Positions 45,901-53,175 of a stretch of DNA of 64,000 nucleotides are shown piece by piece; the stretch's first letter is position 1; each line of letters opens with the position of its first letter. Below the pieces are notes generated by a model that saw only the letters and a program-made list of their open reading frames with translations, ran no database searches and was not told the DNA's origin. Made by a program: the position numbers and the translations under genes. Origin of the DNA: CATZDY01 sp045599035. GTDB taxonomy: Bacteria; Bacillota; Desulfotomaculia; Desulfotomaculales; Desulfocucumaceae. The stretch is taken from the NCBI GenBank assembly GCA_045599035.1, contig JAZRVI010000009.1:9215-73214 (forward strand), in the 5' to 3' direction.

Positions 45901-47063
45901 ACGATTTTGCTCAGAAAAGAGGAAAAGTTTTCTTTTTTAACCTTTTTTACATTTGAACTGTTTTTAACCGATTTTGTATTGTAGGAATATGCAGCGTAGT
46001 TTTCTTTTCCATCAAGTCGGAAGATTTCATTATATTTCGTGGGGCAGTATTTGATTATAAAGCTCTTTAGCCACTTCAAATCCTCTGCGTGGCGATTGTA
46101 TATCTCAATCTTTGCCTCGGAAATACATGATTTGCCGCAGAGTGTAATGTTCAGCAAAGCACAGTCATACATTCTCCGCATGACATGCAGAAGCTGGCCG
46201 TCATCTCCCAGATCCTTAAGTGCTGCATCAAAAGTATCTTCGTCAGCTCCGAGAGAGAGAGATTTAAGTTCTGCATACTCTTCTTTCTTTTGGAAAATAT
46301 CTTTCGGTGCTGCACTACCTCCGCAGAGAAGGGTTATTAAGGCATCTGCACTAAATATAAAATCATCAGTTGAAGATTTTACAGGCTTTTTTCCACCAAG
46401 AACTTCCTCTATAAACAGAGATTTTTTTCCTTTTACGCCAATATCTTTCTGCATAATTTCCTGAATCACGGAATAGGAAACAGTATTCTTCCAGGGAAGA
46501 AAGGTTTCACAGTCGTCTTCAAGATAATTTACAAAAGCATCATAGGATTCTTTAAAGTCACGAATATTCTCAACGGATGCGTCAAGGAGAAAATGACCGC
46601 GATGAGCAACAAGCCACGCACAAGCTATGTACACAAGACGAACATCATGCTCCTCGCTGCTTGTCATCAGGTCATAGATAAGATGGTGGATGGTCGGATA
46701 TTCTCTGTGGTAATCATCGTCGGAAATACCACCATCAAACAGCTTTACGCCATACTGGGTTTCGTCACTAAAAAGAGCACTTTCCTTGCGGCGGATGAAA
46801 AAGTTGGGGTCAACTTTTGCTATTTCCGATGCAAAGATTTCAGATATAAGCTGAACACGCTGCTGACGACGATCCAAACGCCTTCTCGCAGTTCGGTTTG
46901 CTCTGCGTTCTGCTGCCAATGCCGCAGCTTCAAAGGTTGTAACGCCCCATACTGGTTCACCGTGAAACTTCAAAAGATTATAGTCTTTTCCTGCTGCTGC
47001 ATATCCTACAGAATTCGTACCTATATCCAGTCCAAGGTAATATGTTTTTTTCTTATTTTTCAT
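42969..47063 (-). CDS. cas9: Type II CRISPR RNA-guided endonuclease Cas9
   Basis: 1364 residues, the size of large II-A-like Cas9 proteins. RuvC-I is LGLDIGTNSVGYA with D13; the arginine-rich bridge helix follows (ERRANRTARRRLDRRQQR). RuvC-II is IFIEMARGG with E776; the HNH domain has YDIDHIYPQS with His863 and downstream asparagines (DDSILNNKVL); RuvC-III is HHAKDAYLN with H994, H995 and D998. All catalytic residues are kept, so it should cut both strands of target DNA. The C-terminal PAM-interacting part cannot be read for specificity. GGAGG lies before the ATG. No cas1, cas2, csn2 or cas4 is in the window. Base composition and codon use differ from the flanking host genes, which suggests transfer. 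Confidence 0.97.
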   Translation of the reverse strand: MKNKKKTYYLGLDIGTNSVGYAAAGKDYNLLKFHGEPVWGVTTFEAAALAAERRANRTARRRLDRRQQRVQLISEIFASEIAKVDPNFFIRRKESALFSDETQYGVKLFDGGISDDDYHREYPTIHHLIYDLMTSSEEHDVRLVYIACAWLVAHRGHFLLDASVENIRDFKESYDAFVNYLEDDCETFLPWKNTVSYSVIQEIMQKDIGVKGKKSLFIEEVLGGKKPVKSSTDDFIFSADALITLLCGGSAAPKDIFQKKEEYAELKSLSLGADEDTFDAALKDLGDDGQLLHVMRRMYDCALLNITLCGKSCISEAKIEIYNRHAEDLKWLKSFIIKYCPTKYNEIFRLDGKENYAAYSYNTKSVKNSSNVKKVKKENFSSFLSKIVKNIEVADADKERYDDMMNRLALNTFLPKQKDGDNRVIPQQLYHYELNEILSHAQEYLPFLTVKDAEGISNLEKIISVFEFRIPYYVGPLNRASSHAWIERKSGKIYPWNFKNMVDLDKSEENFIARMTNTCTYLPGEDVLPYCSLLYSRFMVLNELNNLKINQDSISVEAKQDIFNKLFVDSKKKLTLKGIETYLKARGDMQPGDELSGIDATVKASLKSYQSFKRMLDNGTLSEDDVETIIKHAAYSEDKRRMEHWLEREYPSLSPDDRKYILRLKLKEFGRLSRRLLTEITGANKETGETFTIIEALWETNDNLMQLLSERYTFRDEIEAFTVEHYSKPENQKTLAERLDDMYISNAVKRPIIRAIDIVSEVVKAMDGTPEKIFIEMARGGTPDQKGTRTLSRCVQLQALYKQIKTDDARRLARELEDMGDSADNRLQSDRLYLYYMQMGRCMYTGQPIDLTQLSTKLYDIDHIYPQSKVKDDSILNNKVLVLSSANGLKGDRYPIDPEIRSAMHGMWEYLKSNKLITEEKFRRLTRQTGFNDDELHQFINRQLVETRQSTKAAAQILKDRYPETEIVYVKAGMVSEFRQEFDMLKCRSVNDLHHAKDAYLNIVVGNVYHEIFTKRWFDTSQEYNISVKKIFNRQQKPYGNLVWSGAEDLAKVRKTMAKNAIHITQYQFCRHRGQNGGFFDQNPLKARKNLIPLKKGMDPAKYGGYNGSTSTFFVLAGYTSRKKKEIMFFPVELMYSERFVEDDNFAAEYIQTTLEANGKKASDVFFPLGMRILKVNTLLSLDGFLVCLSSGSIKDGRVGFLPLTQFICGYDTERYIKRIERIAEKKESIKKKSMPNYIISPKFDGVSKEENLKLYDLYSDKLENSIFSKRPGVSVRALKEQRAVFAGLDLDAQCRALSKINLIFSRQPNGIDLSDIGLSSSAFKARRSMYLSGWKKEFSDLRIVDMSAAGLFVSRSENLLDLL

Positions 47064-47064
47064 C

Positions 47065-47093
47065 TTGACAACCTCCGATTTCCACTATATACT
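47065..47093 (+). promoter_or_regulatory. tracrRNA promoter
   Basis: Consensus TTGACA (47065-47070), 17-base spacer, TATACT (47088-47093) on the plus strand; the expected start, about 47100, is just before the anti-repeat. The -35 box and spacer cover the cas9 ribosome binding site on the other strand. Confidence 0.85.
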
Positions 47094-47099
47094 GTTACC

Positions 47100-47219
47100 G
47101 TAGATTGACCTCTACAGATTTACACTATGAGTTCAAATAAAAGATTTCTCAAATCACGGCTTGTCCGGTGTACAGTGTGTACGAAAGTATAGAGTCCCAA
47201 GAGGGACTCTTTTCTTTTT
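47100..47219 (+). ncRNA. tracrRNA
   Basis: The anti-repeat at 47103-47138 is complementary to the crRNA repeat: a continuous 16-bp match around CTACAGATTTACACTA, a bulge (TGAG against GAG), then TTCAAA for the lower stem, the arrangement usual for type II duplexes. Downstream come a GATTT/AAATC hairpin, a nexus-like CACGG/CCGGTG hairpin, and a terminator stem AGAGTCCC/GGGACTCT followed by TTTCTTTTT at 47191-47219. It is transcribed opposite to cas9. Confidence 0.92.
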
Positions 47220-47408
47220 ATTAATCATATCATAATGAGTATTTTTTTACAATAAAATGCGACGAATACAATATGCTCCTCGACCGTGAGTTTTGTCTAT
47301 TCCATACTGTTTCACCCAGCTATAGGAATGTCTTGTGGACTCTCGGATTGCCCTGTACCACGATGTCACGCTCAAGGCAGCGGCGGCAGCAGTACTCCTG
47401 CTTTTGAC

Positions 47409-47448
47409 AAAAAAACGAGCTAACTGATCCAAGCAGAATCAGTTAACT
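47409..47448 (-). terminator. Terminator of the SIR2 operon
   Basis: Minus-strand stem AGTTAACTGAT/ATCAGTTAGCT (one mismatch, 47418-47448) followed by CG and seven T. It ends the SIR2 operon before the tracrRNA. The stretch 47220-47408 shows no supported gene. Confidence 0.85.
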
Positions 47449-47568
47449 CTTATCTTTTGAATAATGTAATTTTAGCGAAAAAACTCCTGTTATTATTTCG
47501 TTATCAGGGCTGATAATTCCGATAGTTACACCCAAATACCCAGCACAAGGGAAGCTAACAAAAATATC
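47443..47568 (-). other. Small open frame between the 155-aa gene and its terminator
   Basis: 41 codons on the minus strand, in a different frame from the upstream gene and without a standard start at its head, reading DIFVSFPCAGYLGVTIG and IISPDNEIITGVFSLKL, ending inside the terminator stem. It looks protein-like. It may be a third tiny gene (from an internal TTG), or the frameshifted tail of the 155-aa protein. Confidence 0.3.
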
Positions 47569-48022
47569 TCATCAGAATATCATTTAGTTCTTCACTATCC
47601 GCTGGTGCTATTCTCTCATCCATTAGAACCTCTTTTATCGCCGATTTTATATGTGTTTTTACTTCTATATCTTTCGCTATTTGGTCAAGTGTCTCTGGAT
47701 AATAATTCAGCAGCCACGAAACTTCAAATCGGCTGAAGTCAAATTTGGTATACTCACAAAAAAAGTCAAACTCTGCACTATTACCAAGAAACTCTTTAAA
47801 ATCCTCCACATTGAGCATATTTCTGAAACACCAATAACCCACACTATTTAATTCTTTGTACGGCTGTTTATTAAGAGTACCATTGTTACCCTGGTTTATT
47901 TTAGCCATGTCTACTTTTTTCTTAAGGAATGCTTTTAACTGAAGCTTAGCTTCTCTACTTATATGTGCACCGTAATACAATAACATAGTAAATATATCAA
48001 AACTAAAATTACCGCTAATCAT
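47555..48022 (-). CDS. Unknown 155-aa protein, partner of the SIR2-domain protein
   Basis: 155 residues, no recognised domain. Soluble, mostly helical, aromatic-rich (SVGYWCFRNMLNVEDFKEF, EFDFFCEYTKFDFSRFEV). A helix LLNYYPETLDQIAKDIEVKTH precedes a charged C-terminus. It starts 9 bases after the SIR2 gene stop and ends before a strong terminator, so the two form an operon. The ribosome binding site is weak, which suggests coupling to translation of the SIR2 gene. In other defence pairs such a small partner is a sensor, regulator or immunity protein; none of this can be shown here. AT-rich like the SIR2 gene. Confidence 0.7.
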   Translation of the reverse strand: MISGNFSFDIFTMLLYYGAHISREAKLQLKAFLKKKVDMAKINQGNNGTLNKQPYKELNSVGYWCFRNMLNVEDFKEFLGNSAEFDFFCEYTKFDFSRFEVSWLLNYYPETLDQIAKDIEVKTHIKSAIKEVLMDERIAPADSEELNDILMRYFC

Positions 48023-48031
48023 GTTATTGGC

Positions 48032-50539
48032 TCATGTTACTAGCTTTTTCTGTTGATACTTGGAAACATATCTACAGTAGTATAAGGCTATTTGAGAATA
48101 CATCTGTGACAAATTATTATTAATTATCTGAGAGATTCTCATGGACAGCTTTCGTGAACAATACTTCTTCTCCTGCGGAAAAATATAATGGACAAGATGA
48201 TAATAATTGTTAACTATATCTTTGCTATCAGAAAACCGTTTAAAAGTCTTGTTATTAATTAACGCAGAAATATGTTGATCCAAATAAGAAATCAGTGTAT
48301 TTTCTATTGTTTTAGTTGTAACTTCGCTAAACATTTTTCTGTGTCCCAACTGATAATCAAGGAATAATACCTTGTATTTTATCTGTATGCTATCAAACTC
48401 ATGTGTAAATATAAGGGCACAAATTTTATCAACCAGGTCCTGTGAAATGTTGACATATCTGAGCAAAGCAAGACAATTCTTGATTTGCATCTCTAAGCTT
48501 ATTAAACCAATAACTAATGTTCTATCTGATATTTTGTTTGATGTTTTGATAGAAAACTCATAGTAATCTAACAAATTTTTCACAGCAGTTTCAATCCGAT
48601 TCATGTTTTGGAACTCGATTGTTTCAATGTGATGTCTTTTTAACAGTTTGATTATTTCTTGATCATCAAAACAATTTATGAAACAGTAAAAATCGATTTC
48701 GTCAAAATGAACTTCATTTTTTCCGACAACGGATAAAAGTAAAGACGGATAACCTAATACTTTCTTACTTTGGATAGAGTACTTGTATACCAGCAAGGAC
48801 ATAAGGTTTTTGACCGTATTTTTGTATTCCTGACCCACCTCAGCAACAATTCCATTACCTAACAAAAAATGCAAATAATCGTTTATTTTCCAAATCACCT
48901 TATTACTGCTTGTGTACCCAATAATTTCTATCGTTCTAGATTCGAGTACCTCTCGAAGATCTTGTCCAGCAATAAAAGCTTCGTATGAATACTTATACAA
49001 CATATTAATATTATAAATATCTTTGAGGTTGAGGTTGTCGTATTTATTCCGAAACTCTACGGGAAGGTTCCGAAACAGTTTTTCAACCTCTAAGTCATTC
49101 GGAGACAAGGCTTCGATAACATCAAGAGCATCGCCCCGCAAATATATATTATTTTTGATTATATTATGTAGGGTTATGCAGTTTGACTTCGCAAGATAAT
49201 ATAATAGATAATCTTCTTCCTTAAAGGCTTGTTTTGCAACCTCGAAAAAGAGAAAAAATGATTCCTTATATCGTTTTAGCTGAGAAAGATAAAACGCTTT
49301 TTTATAATTATCTTTAAGAAACTTGTAATTCTTTGCTGAAAAATCATGCATCGACTTATAATCCAATAGAATACAATTCTTATCAGCAAAAGGCATATCA
49401 CCAGCAATAAAAGTCCTGTTACCATCTTGTACCCTCGTTACTCTCGCCTTTTTGAACACATTAAGAATGCAATGGTATTTTTTCAAAATATCTTCAGTAA
49501 GGCTGTTTTGTTGAGACTCCGGCATCTGGTTAATGATCAAGAATTTCTTTAACAGCAAATTGTCGTCTTGATAAAAATACACCTCACCTGCATCATCCAT
49601 TCTGGCATAGGGAAAAAGTTGCCTGGAAACATCTCCAATCCGAAGTGCATCCAAGCAATCCAAGGGGCACAACCTATTATAAAGAATTTCAAACGCCTCG
49701 TCCTCTGATTTTCCTTCCAATGATAGCTTGGAACGATTCTTCAATGCAACAAAAATAGATTTATAACGATCTAAGTATTCGTCAGTTGGAGTGGCAAATT
49801 GATTCAATTCGAGAACTGCGAGTCCTTTAGATTCTTGATAAATTATCTCCTCTTTTGTCAATTTTTCAGCACCGGTATAAAGAAAAATAGGCTTTTGAAA
49901 GCTATTTTGAAGCAGTGTTTTTGTCCAATTGAGAATTAATTTTACATTATAATCATTAAGACCATATCCTATAAACACAACTGTGTTGGTAGAAAAAATA
50001 GATTTTACCAGGGTTTCTATTAATTTAAAATTTTCACTATAATTGAGATAGTCCTCTTCTTTTAGTACAAAGTTCTTGTTTTTAAAATCTCCGTGTAACT
50101 TTAAGATAAACCTATCACCAAAAATCTTTGGAACATCTTCATCACATGATACCACCTTGAAACTTTGGCAATGCTGACTCGCCGAATCTTCCAGCAAAGT
50201 GTCATAGTTGGTAGTAATAAAGGATGCCGGATTCAGGTCTAGCATTTCATAATGAATCTTATTCGGCTCTAGGTTAAAAGAACACAATTGTTTCTCGACA
50301 AATTTGTAGTATTCTTTCTTGTCTTCTTCTAGTGAATAATAGAACATCTGCGGAATTTGTAAATATTCATCTGAGGAATAGTCATTTTTGCGTTTACGAC
50401 CTAGTTTATCGCTAATTGCATGTATCAATTCTTTCCAGGTTGGTGCTCCGGAAAGAGCAGATACTCCGGCTCCAACAAAAAATGTAAGTGCATTGTTTTG
50501 AGAAGCTTTAAGTATTCTATCTAGCTTGTCTTTGTACAT
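48032..50539 (-). CDS. SIR2-domain protein, probable anti-phage NADase effector
   Basis: 835 residues from the ATG at 50539, which has AGGATGGGG upstream; a GTG at 50578 is an alternative. The N-terminal SIR2-like domain (about 1-290) holds the NAD-binding GAGVS (23-27), ITTNYD (108-113), the catalytic-type His149 in KLHGDF, and VVFIGYGLND (187-196). The remaining 540 residues are helical and repeat-like without a known name (KAFYLSQLKRYKESFFLFFEV is TPR-like). The layout resembles defence-associated sirtuins, which deplete NAD+ on phage infection and abort the cell. It lies beside a Cas9 locus in an AT-rich island, and is followed by a 155-aa gene. Trigger and partner function are unknown. 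Confidence 0.85.
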   Translation of the reverse strand: MYKDKLDRILKASQNNALTFFVGAGVSALSGAPTWKELIHAISDKLGRKRKNDYSSDEYLQIPQMFYYSLEEDKKEYYKFVEKQLCSFNLEPNKIHYEMLDLNPASFITTNYDTLLEDSASQHCQSFKVVSCDEDVPKIFGDRFILKLHGDFKNKNFVLKEEDYLNYSENFKLIETLVKSIFSTNTVVFIGYGLNDYNVKLILNWTKTLLQNSFQKPIFLYTGAEKLTKEEIIYQESKGLAVLELNQFATPTDEYLDRYKSIFVALKNRSKLSLEGKSEDEAFEILYNRLCPLDCLDALRIGDVSRQLFPYARMDDAGEVYFYQDDNLLLKKFLIINQMPESQQNSLTEDILKKYHCILNVFKKARVTRVQDGNRTFIAGDMPFADKNCILLDYKSMHDFSAKNYKFLKDNYKKAFYLSQLKRYKESFFLFFEVAKQAFKEEDYLLYYLAKSNCITLHNIIKNNIYLRGDALDVIEALSPNDLEVEKLFRNLPVEFRNKYDNLNLKDIYNINMLYKYSYEAFIAGQDLREVLESRTIEIIGYTSSNKVIWKINDYLHFLLGNGIVAEVGQEYKNTVKNLMSLLVYKYSIQSKKVLGYPSLLLSVVGKNEVHFDEIDFYCFINCFDDQEIIKLLKRHHIETIEFQNMNRIETAVKNLLDYYEFSIKTSNKISDRTLVIGLISLEMQIKNCLALLRYVNISQDLVDKICALIFTHEFDSIQIKYKVLFLDYQLGHRKMFSEVTTKTIENTLISYLDQHISALINNKTFKRFSDSKDIVNNYYHLVHYIFPQEKKYCSRKLSMRISQIINNNLSQMYSQIALYYCRYVSKYQQKKLVT

Positions 50540-50677
50540 ATTGTTACCCCATCCTGTCATCATAGTAATAGCTCTCACTCAAATTCCATAAGCATGTTTT
50601 CCCGCAAATAGTCCATACCGTGTGTCCTTCAGTAATGCTTGCATTTTATTGTATGCATCATAGACCACAATGTAAAG

Positions 50678-50788
50678 CTAAAAGAACATATTCTTTGACA
50701 TTCGTTTTCCGGCAGGTTCCTTTACCAACCGAAGAAACACATCTTCCACCTGCTCGTTCAGATCAGCAAGATAACTGTGTATAAAGTG
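50678..50788 (-). pseudogene. TnpV-like transposon protein remnant
   Basis: 36 codons without a start: HFIHSYLADLNEQVEDVF and LRLVKEPAGKRMSKNMFF. The first part resembles the SYLAD(I/L)xEQAEDMFxRLVK stretch of TnpV proteins from Clostridia conjugative elements; the match is lost after LVKE, consistent with a frameshift. It marks decayed mobile DNA at the edge of the island. The rest of 50540-50865 shows no gene. Confidence 0.45.
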
Positions 50789-50820
50789 TTACGCTTTTGT
50801 TAAGCTGGATATAAAAAATT

Positions 50821-50855
50821 CCCCAGAATACCTTTGAAAACAGGGCATTCTGGGG
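50821..50855 (-). terminator. Terminator of guaA
   Basis: CCCCAGAAT/ATTCTGGGG stem with a 17-base loop, followed on the minus strand by AATTTTTTAT. Confidence 0.85.
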
Positions 50856-50865
50856 CTTTTGGTTC

Positions 50866-52164
50866 TTATTCCCATTCAATAGTTGCCGGAGGTTTGGGCG
50901 AAATATCAAATAACACTCGATTGACACCCTCGACCTCAGCCAAAACCCGGCTGCTGATTTTTTGCAGTACTTCCCAGGACAGGGGTTCCACTTCAGCAGT
51001 AATGGCATCCACCGTATTAATAGCTCGCAAAATCACCGGATAACCCATATATCTGGCTCCATCTTTAACCCCAACCGACTTCAAATCCGGAATAACGGCA
51101 AAATACTGCCAGACCTTTTTATCCAGACCGGAAGCGGCAAACTCTTCCCGGACAATGGCATCAGCTTCCCGCAGAGCTTCCAGCCGATCTCTGGTAATAG
51201 CTCCCAGACAGCGAACTCCCAGCCCCGGTCCGGGGAAGGGCTGACGATAGACCATGCTTTCCGGCAAACCCAGCTCCAGGCCGCAAGCTCGAACTTCATC
51301 CTTAAACAAAAACTTCAAAGGTTCTACCAATTCAAACTGCAAATCCTCCGGCAGACCGCCTACATTGTGATGGCTTTTAACTACCTTGGCGGTTTTGGTG
51401 CCGCTTTCTGCAATATCCGGATAAATAGTACCCTGTCCCAAAAACTTAATGCCGGACAGCTTGCGAGCCTCTTCCTCAAAAACCCGAATAAATTCTGCTC
51501 CAATAATCTTCCGCTTTTGCTCCGGATCAGCAACTCCGGCCAGCTTATCCAAGAAACGATCTGTTGCATCCACACAGGTCAAATTAGCTCCCAGTTGGTT
51601 TTTGAAAACCTCAACCACCTGGCTGCTTTCCCCTTTTCGCATCAACCCATGGTTAACATGGACGCAATGCAGCCGATCTCCAATGGCCTTGATTAACAAA
51701 GCCGCCACTACCGAGCTGTCAACCCCACCGGATAAAGCCAATAAAACTTCTTGATCGCCAATTTGCTTCTGCAAAAGCTCCACCTGATCTGCCACAAAGT
51801 TGGCCATATTCCAGTTGGCCGTTGCCTGACAGTCTGTCAAAAATTTATTCAACAGAGCTTTAATTTCTTTATCAGTTGAGGGGCAGGGAACAGAAACTTC
51901 TTGCTTCATTTCATGATCCAAAACCAGAACCGGAACTCCAGCGGTATAAACCCAATCCCCAGCCTGAATAGCTTGTCCATCAACCAGATTATTGGGGCCG
52001 CCATTAATAATAATTCCCTTTAAATTAGGCAGAGCTTTGAGTTCAGTTTCTGTAATGTCATGGGCATAAATTTCGCTGTAAACTCCCAAAGCCCTGACCA
52101 AACGGGCTATCCGAGAATTTTGTTCACTGCCCAAATCCAAAATGGCAATCAAATCCTGTTTCAT
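50866..52164 (-). CDS. guaA: GMP synthase with a degenerate, shortened glutaminase domain
   Basis: 432 residues against about 510 for the family. The ATP-pyrophosphatase domain is complete (LALSGGVDSSVVAALLI, P-loop at 145-150) and the C-terminal dimerisation domain ends normally (SPKPPATIEWE). It converts XMP to GMP. The N-terminal class I glutaminase domain is only about 120 residues: its first strands remain (IAILDLGSEQNSRIARLVR, IINGGPNNL), but where the nucleophile GICYG should follow VPVL the sequence reads VLDHEMKQ, and the His-Glu part is gone. The frame is continuous. The enzyme should therefore depend on free ammonia or another glutaminase. Next to hpt, in a purine context. Confidence 0.92.
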   Translation of the reverse strand: MKQDLIAILDLGSEQNSRIARLVRALGVYSEIYAHDITETELKALPNLKGIIINGGPNNLVDGQAIQAGDWVYTAGVPVLVLDHEMKQEVSVPCPSTDKEIKALLNKFLTDCQATANWNMANFVADQVELLQKQIGDQEVLLALSGGVDSSVVAALLIKAIGDRLHCVHVNHGLMRKGESSQVVEVFKNQLGANLTCVDATDRFLDKLAGVADPEQKRKIIGAEFIRVFEEEARKLSGIKFLGQGTIYPDIAESGTKTAKVVKSHHNVGGLPEDLQFELVEPLKFLFKDEVRACGLELGLPESMVYRQPFPGPGLGVRCLGAITRDRLEALREADAIVREEFAASGLDKKVWQYFAVIPDLKSVGVKDGARYMGYPVILRAINTVDAITAEVEPLSWEVLQKISSRVLAEVEGVNRVLFDISPKPPATIEWE

Positions 52165-52226
52165 TTTTTACCGTCCTTTTTATTATAATATAAAACCCAG
52201 AAGTTTTTCACAATTAATTAAACCGG

Positions 52227-52769
52227 CTATCCGTAGATCTCCGGTTTCAAAATTTGCACATCTTTTAAATTGCGATATTTTTCCGCATAGTCCAGTCCAT
52301 AGCCAACGATAAATTTATCATCTTCAATAACAAAACCGGTATAGGCAGTATTGACTGGAGCCAAACGGCGGGAAGGTTTATCCAGGAAGGCACAGATTTT
52401 CAAGCTGGCCGGCTCTCTTTGTCCCAGATAATCCAACAGAAAATGCAATGTATTGCCGGTATCAACAATATCCTCCACCAGCAAAACATTCCAACCGGCA
52501 ATGGGAACTGAGAGATCCTTTTTAATGGTAATCTTGCCAGAACTGGAAGCACTGTTTGCATAGCTGGAAACCAGCATATAATCAATTTGAAGCGGCAGCT
52601 TGATTTCCCGAATTAAATCGGACATAAAAACCGCAGCTCCTTTTAAAATACCTACCACCAGAAGTTGTCCGGCCTGGGCATAGTCCTGGGTAATCTTCTG
52701 CCCTAGCTCCTTAACCCGACGGGCAATTTCTGCTTCCGTAAATAAGACGCTTTCGGCATCCTGATGCAT
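52227..52769 (-). CDS. hpt: Hypoxanthine phosphoribosyltransferase
   Basis: 180 residues, full length. PRPP-binding motif VLLVEDIVDTGNTL, flexible-loop region MLVSSYANSASSSGK, and the C-terminal FIVGYGLDYAEKYRNL are diagnostic. It salvages hypoxanthine and guanine to IMP and GMP. AGGAGG lies upstream. It precedes guaA by 62 bases, so GMP supply by salvage and by synthesis may be joined. Confidence 0.95.
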   Translation of the reverse strand: MHQDAESVLFTEAEIARRVKELGQKITQDYAQAGQLLVVGILKGAAVFMSDLIREIKLPLQIDYMLVSSYANSASSSGKITIKKDLSVPIAGWNVLLVEDIVDTGNTLHFLLDYLGQREPASLKICAFLDKPSRRLAPVNTAYTGFVIEDDKFIVGYGLDYAEKYRNLKDVQILKPEIYG

Positions 52770-52796
52770 ACCTCAAAACCTCCTAATCTTAACCAG

Positions 52797-53160
52797 TCAA
52801 GTGAACTACTCCGACTTATAGAAGTCGGAGCTTCCTGCTTCAACCACTACTGCCTGGCTAACATAATCGTTAGCTCAAGTCTTACACAATGTCCGCAGGC
52901 GTATGAGTTTGGGCTATTCCATCCCTACTGTATATTTAGTCTGTATATTTAGTTTTAGGCTGCTTCAGCAAGTAACCGCAGTCCAGTATATTGATAATGC
53001 AGCATGAATACTGAATGATGATTATTATCCAATAACCTTTATGCTGACTACGACCGATTATATTATGATTATAACACTATAAATAACAAAAGTCAAGAAA
53101 ACGCCGTGTTTATCGCAATTCATCCCGCCACCTATAGAGGCGGGGAATTGCTTGCTCACG
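52797..53160. mobile_element. Probable non-autonomous IS200/IS605-type element
   Basis: The left hairpin (52809-52830: CTCCGACTT, loop ATAG, AAGTCGGAG) followed by CTTCCTGCTTCA, and the right hairpin (53124-53144: CCCGCC ... GGCGGG, also with a central ATAG) followed by GGAATTGCTTGCTCACG, look like the subterminal palindromes of IS200/IS605 elements. About 360 bases with no transposase or TnpB frame in between. A 13-base tandem (CTGTATATTTAGT twice) lies at about 52926-52951. Borders are approximate. Confidence 0.5.
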
Positions 53161-53175
53161 GCGTGTTAAAGCCGC

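Noticed and set aside
47247..47432. Minus-strand 61-codon frame between the SIR2 terminator and cas9
   Set aside because: It begins inside the terminator region, has no ribosome binding site, and its alanine-rich sequence resembles no family I know.
50763..51008. Minus-strand 81-codon frame at the end of guaA
   Set aside because: It overlaps guaA and its terminator in another frame; only the TnpV-like stretch outside guaA looks meaningful.
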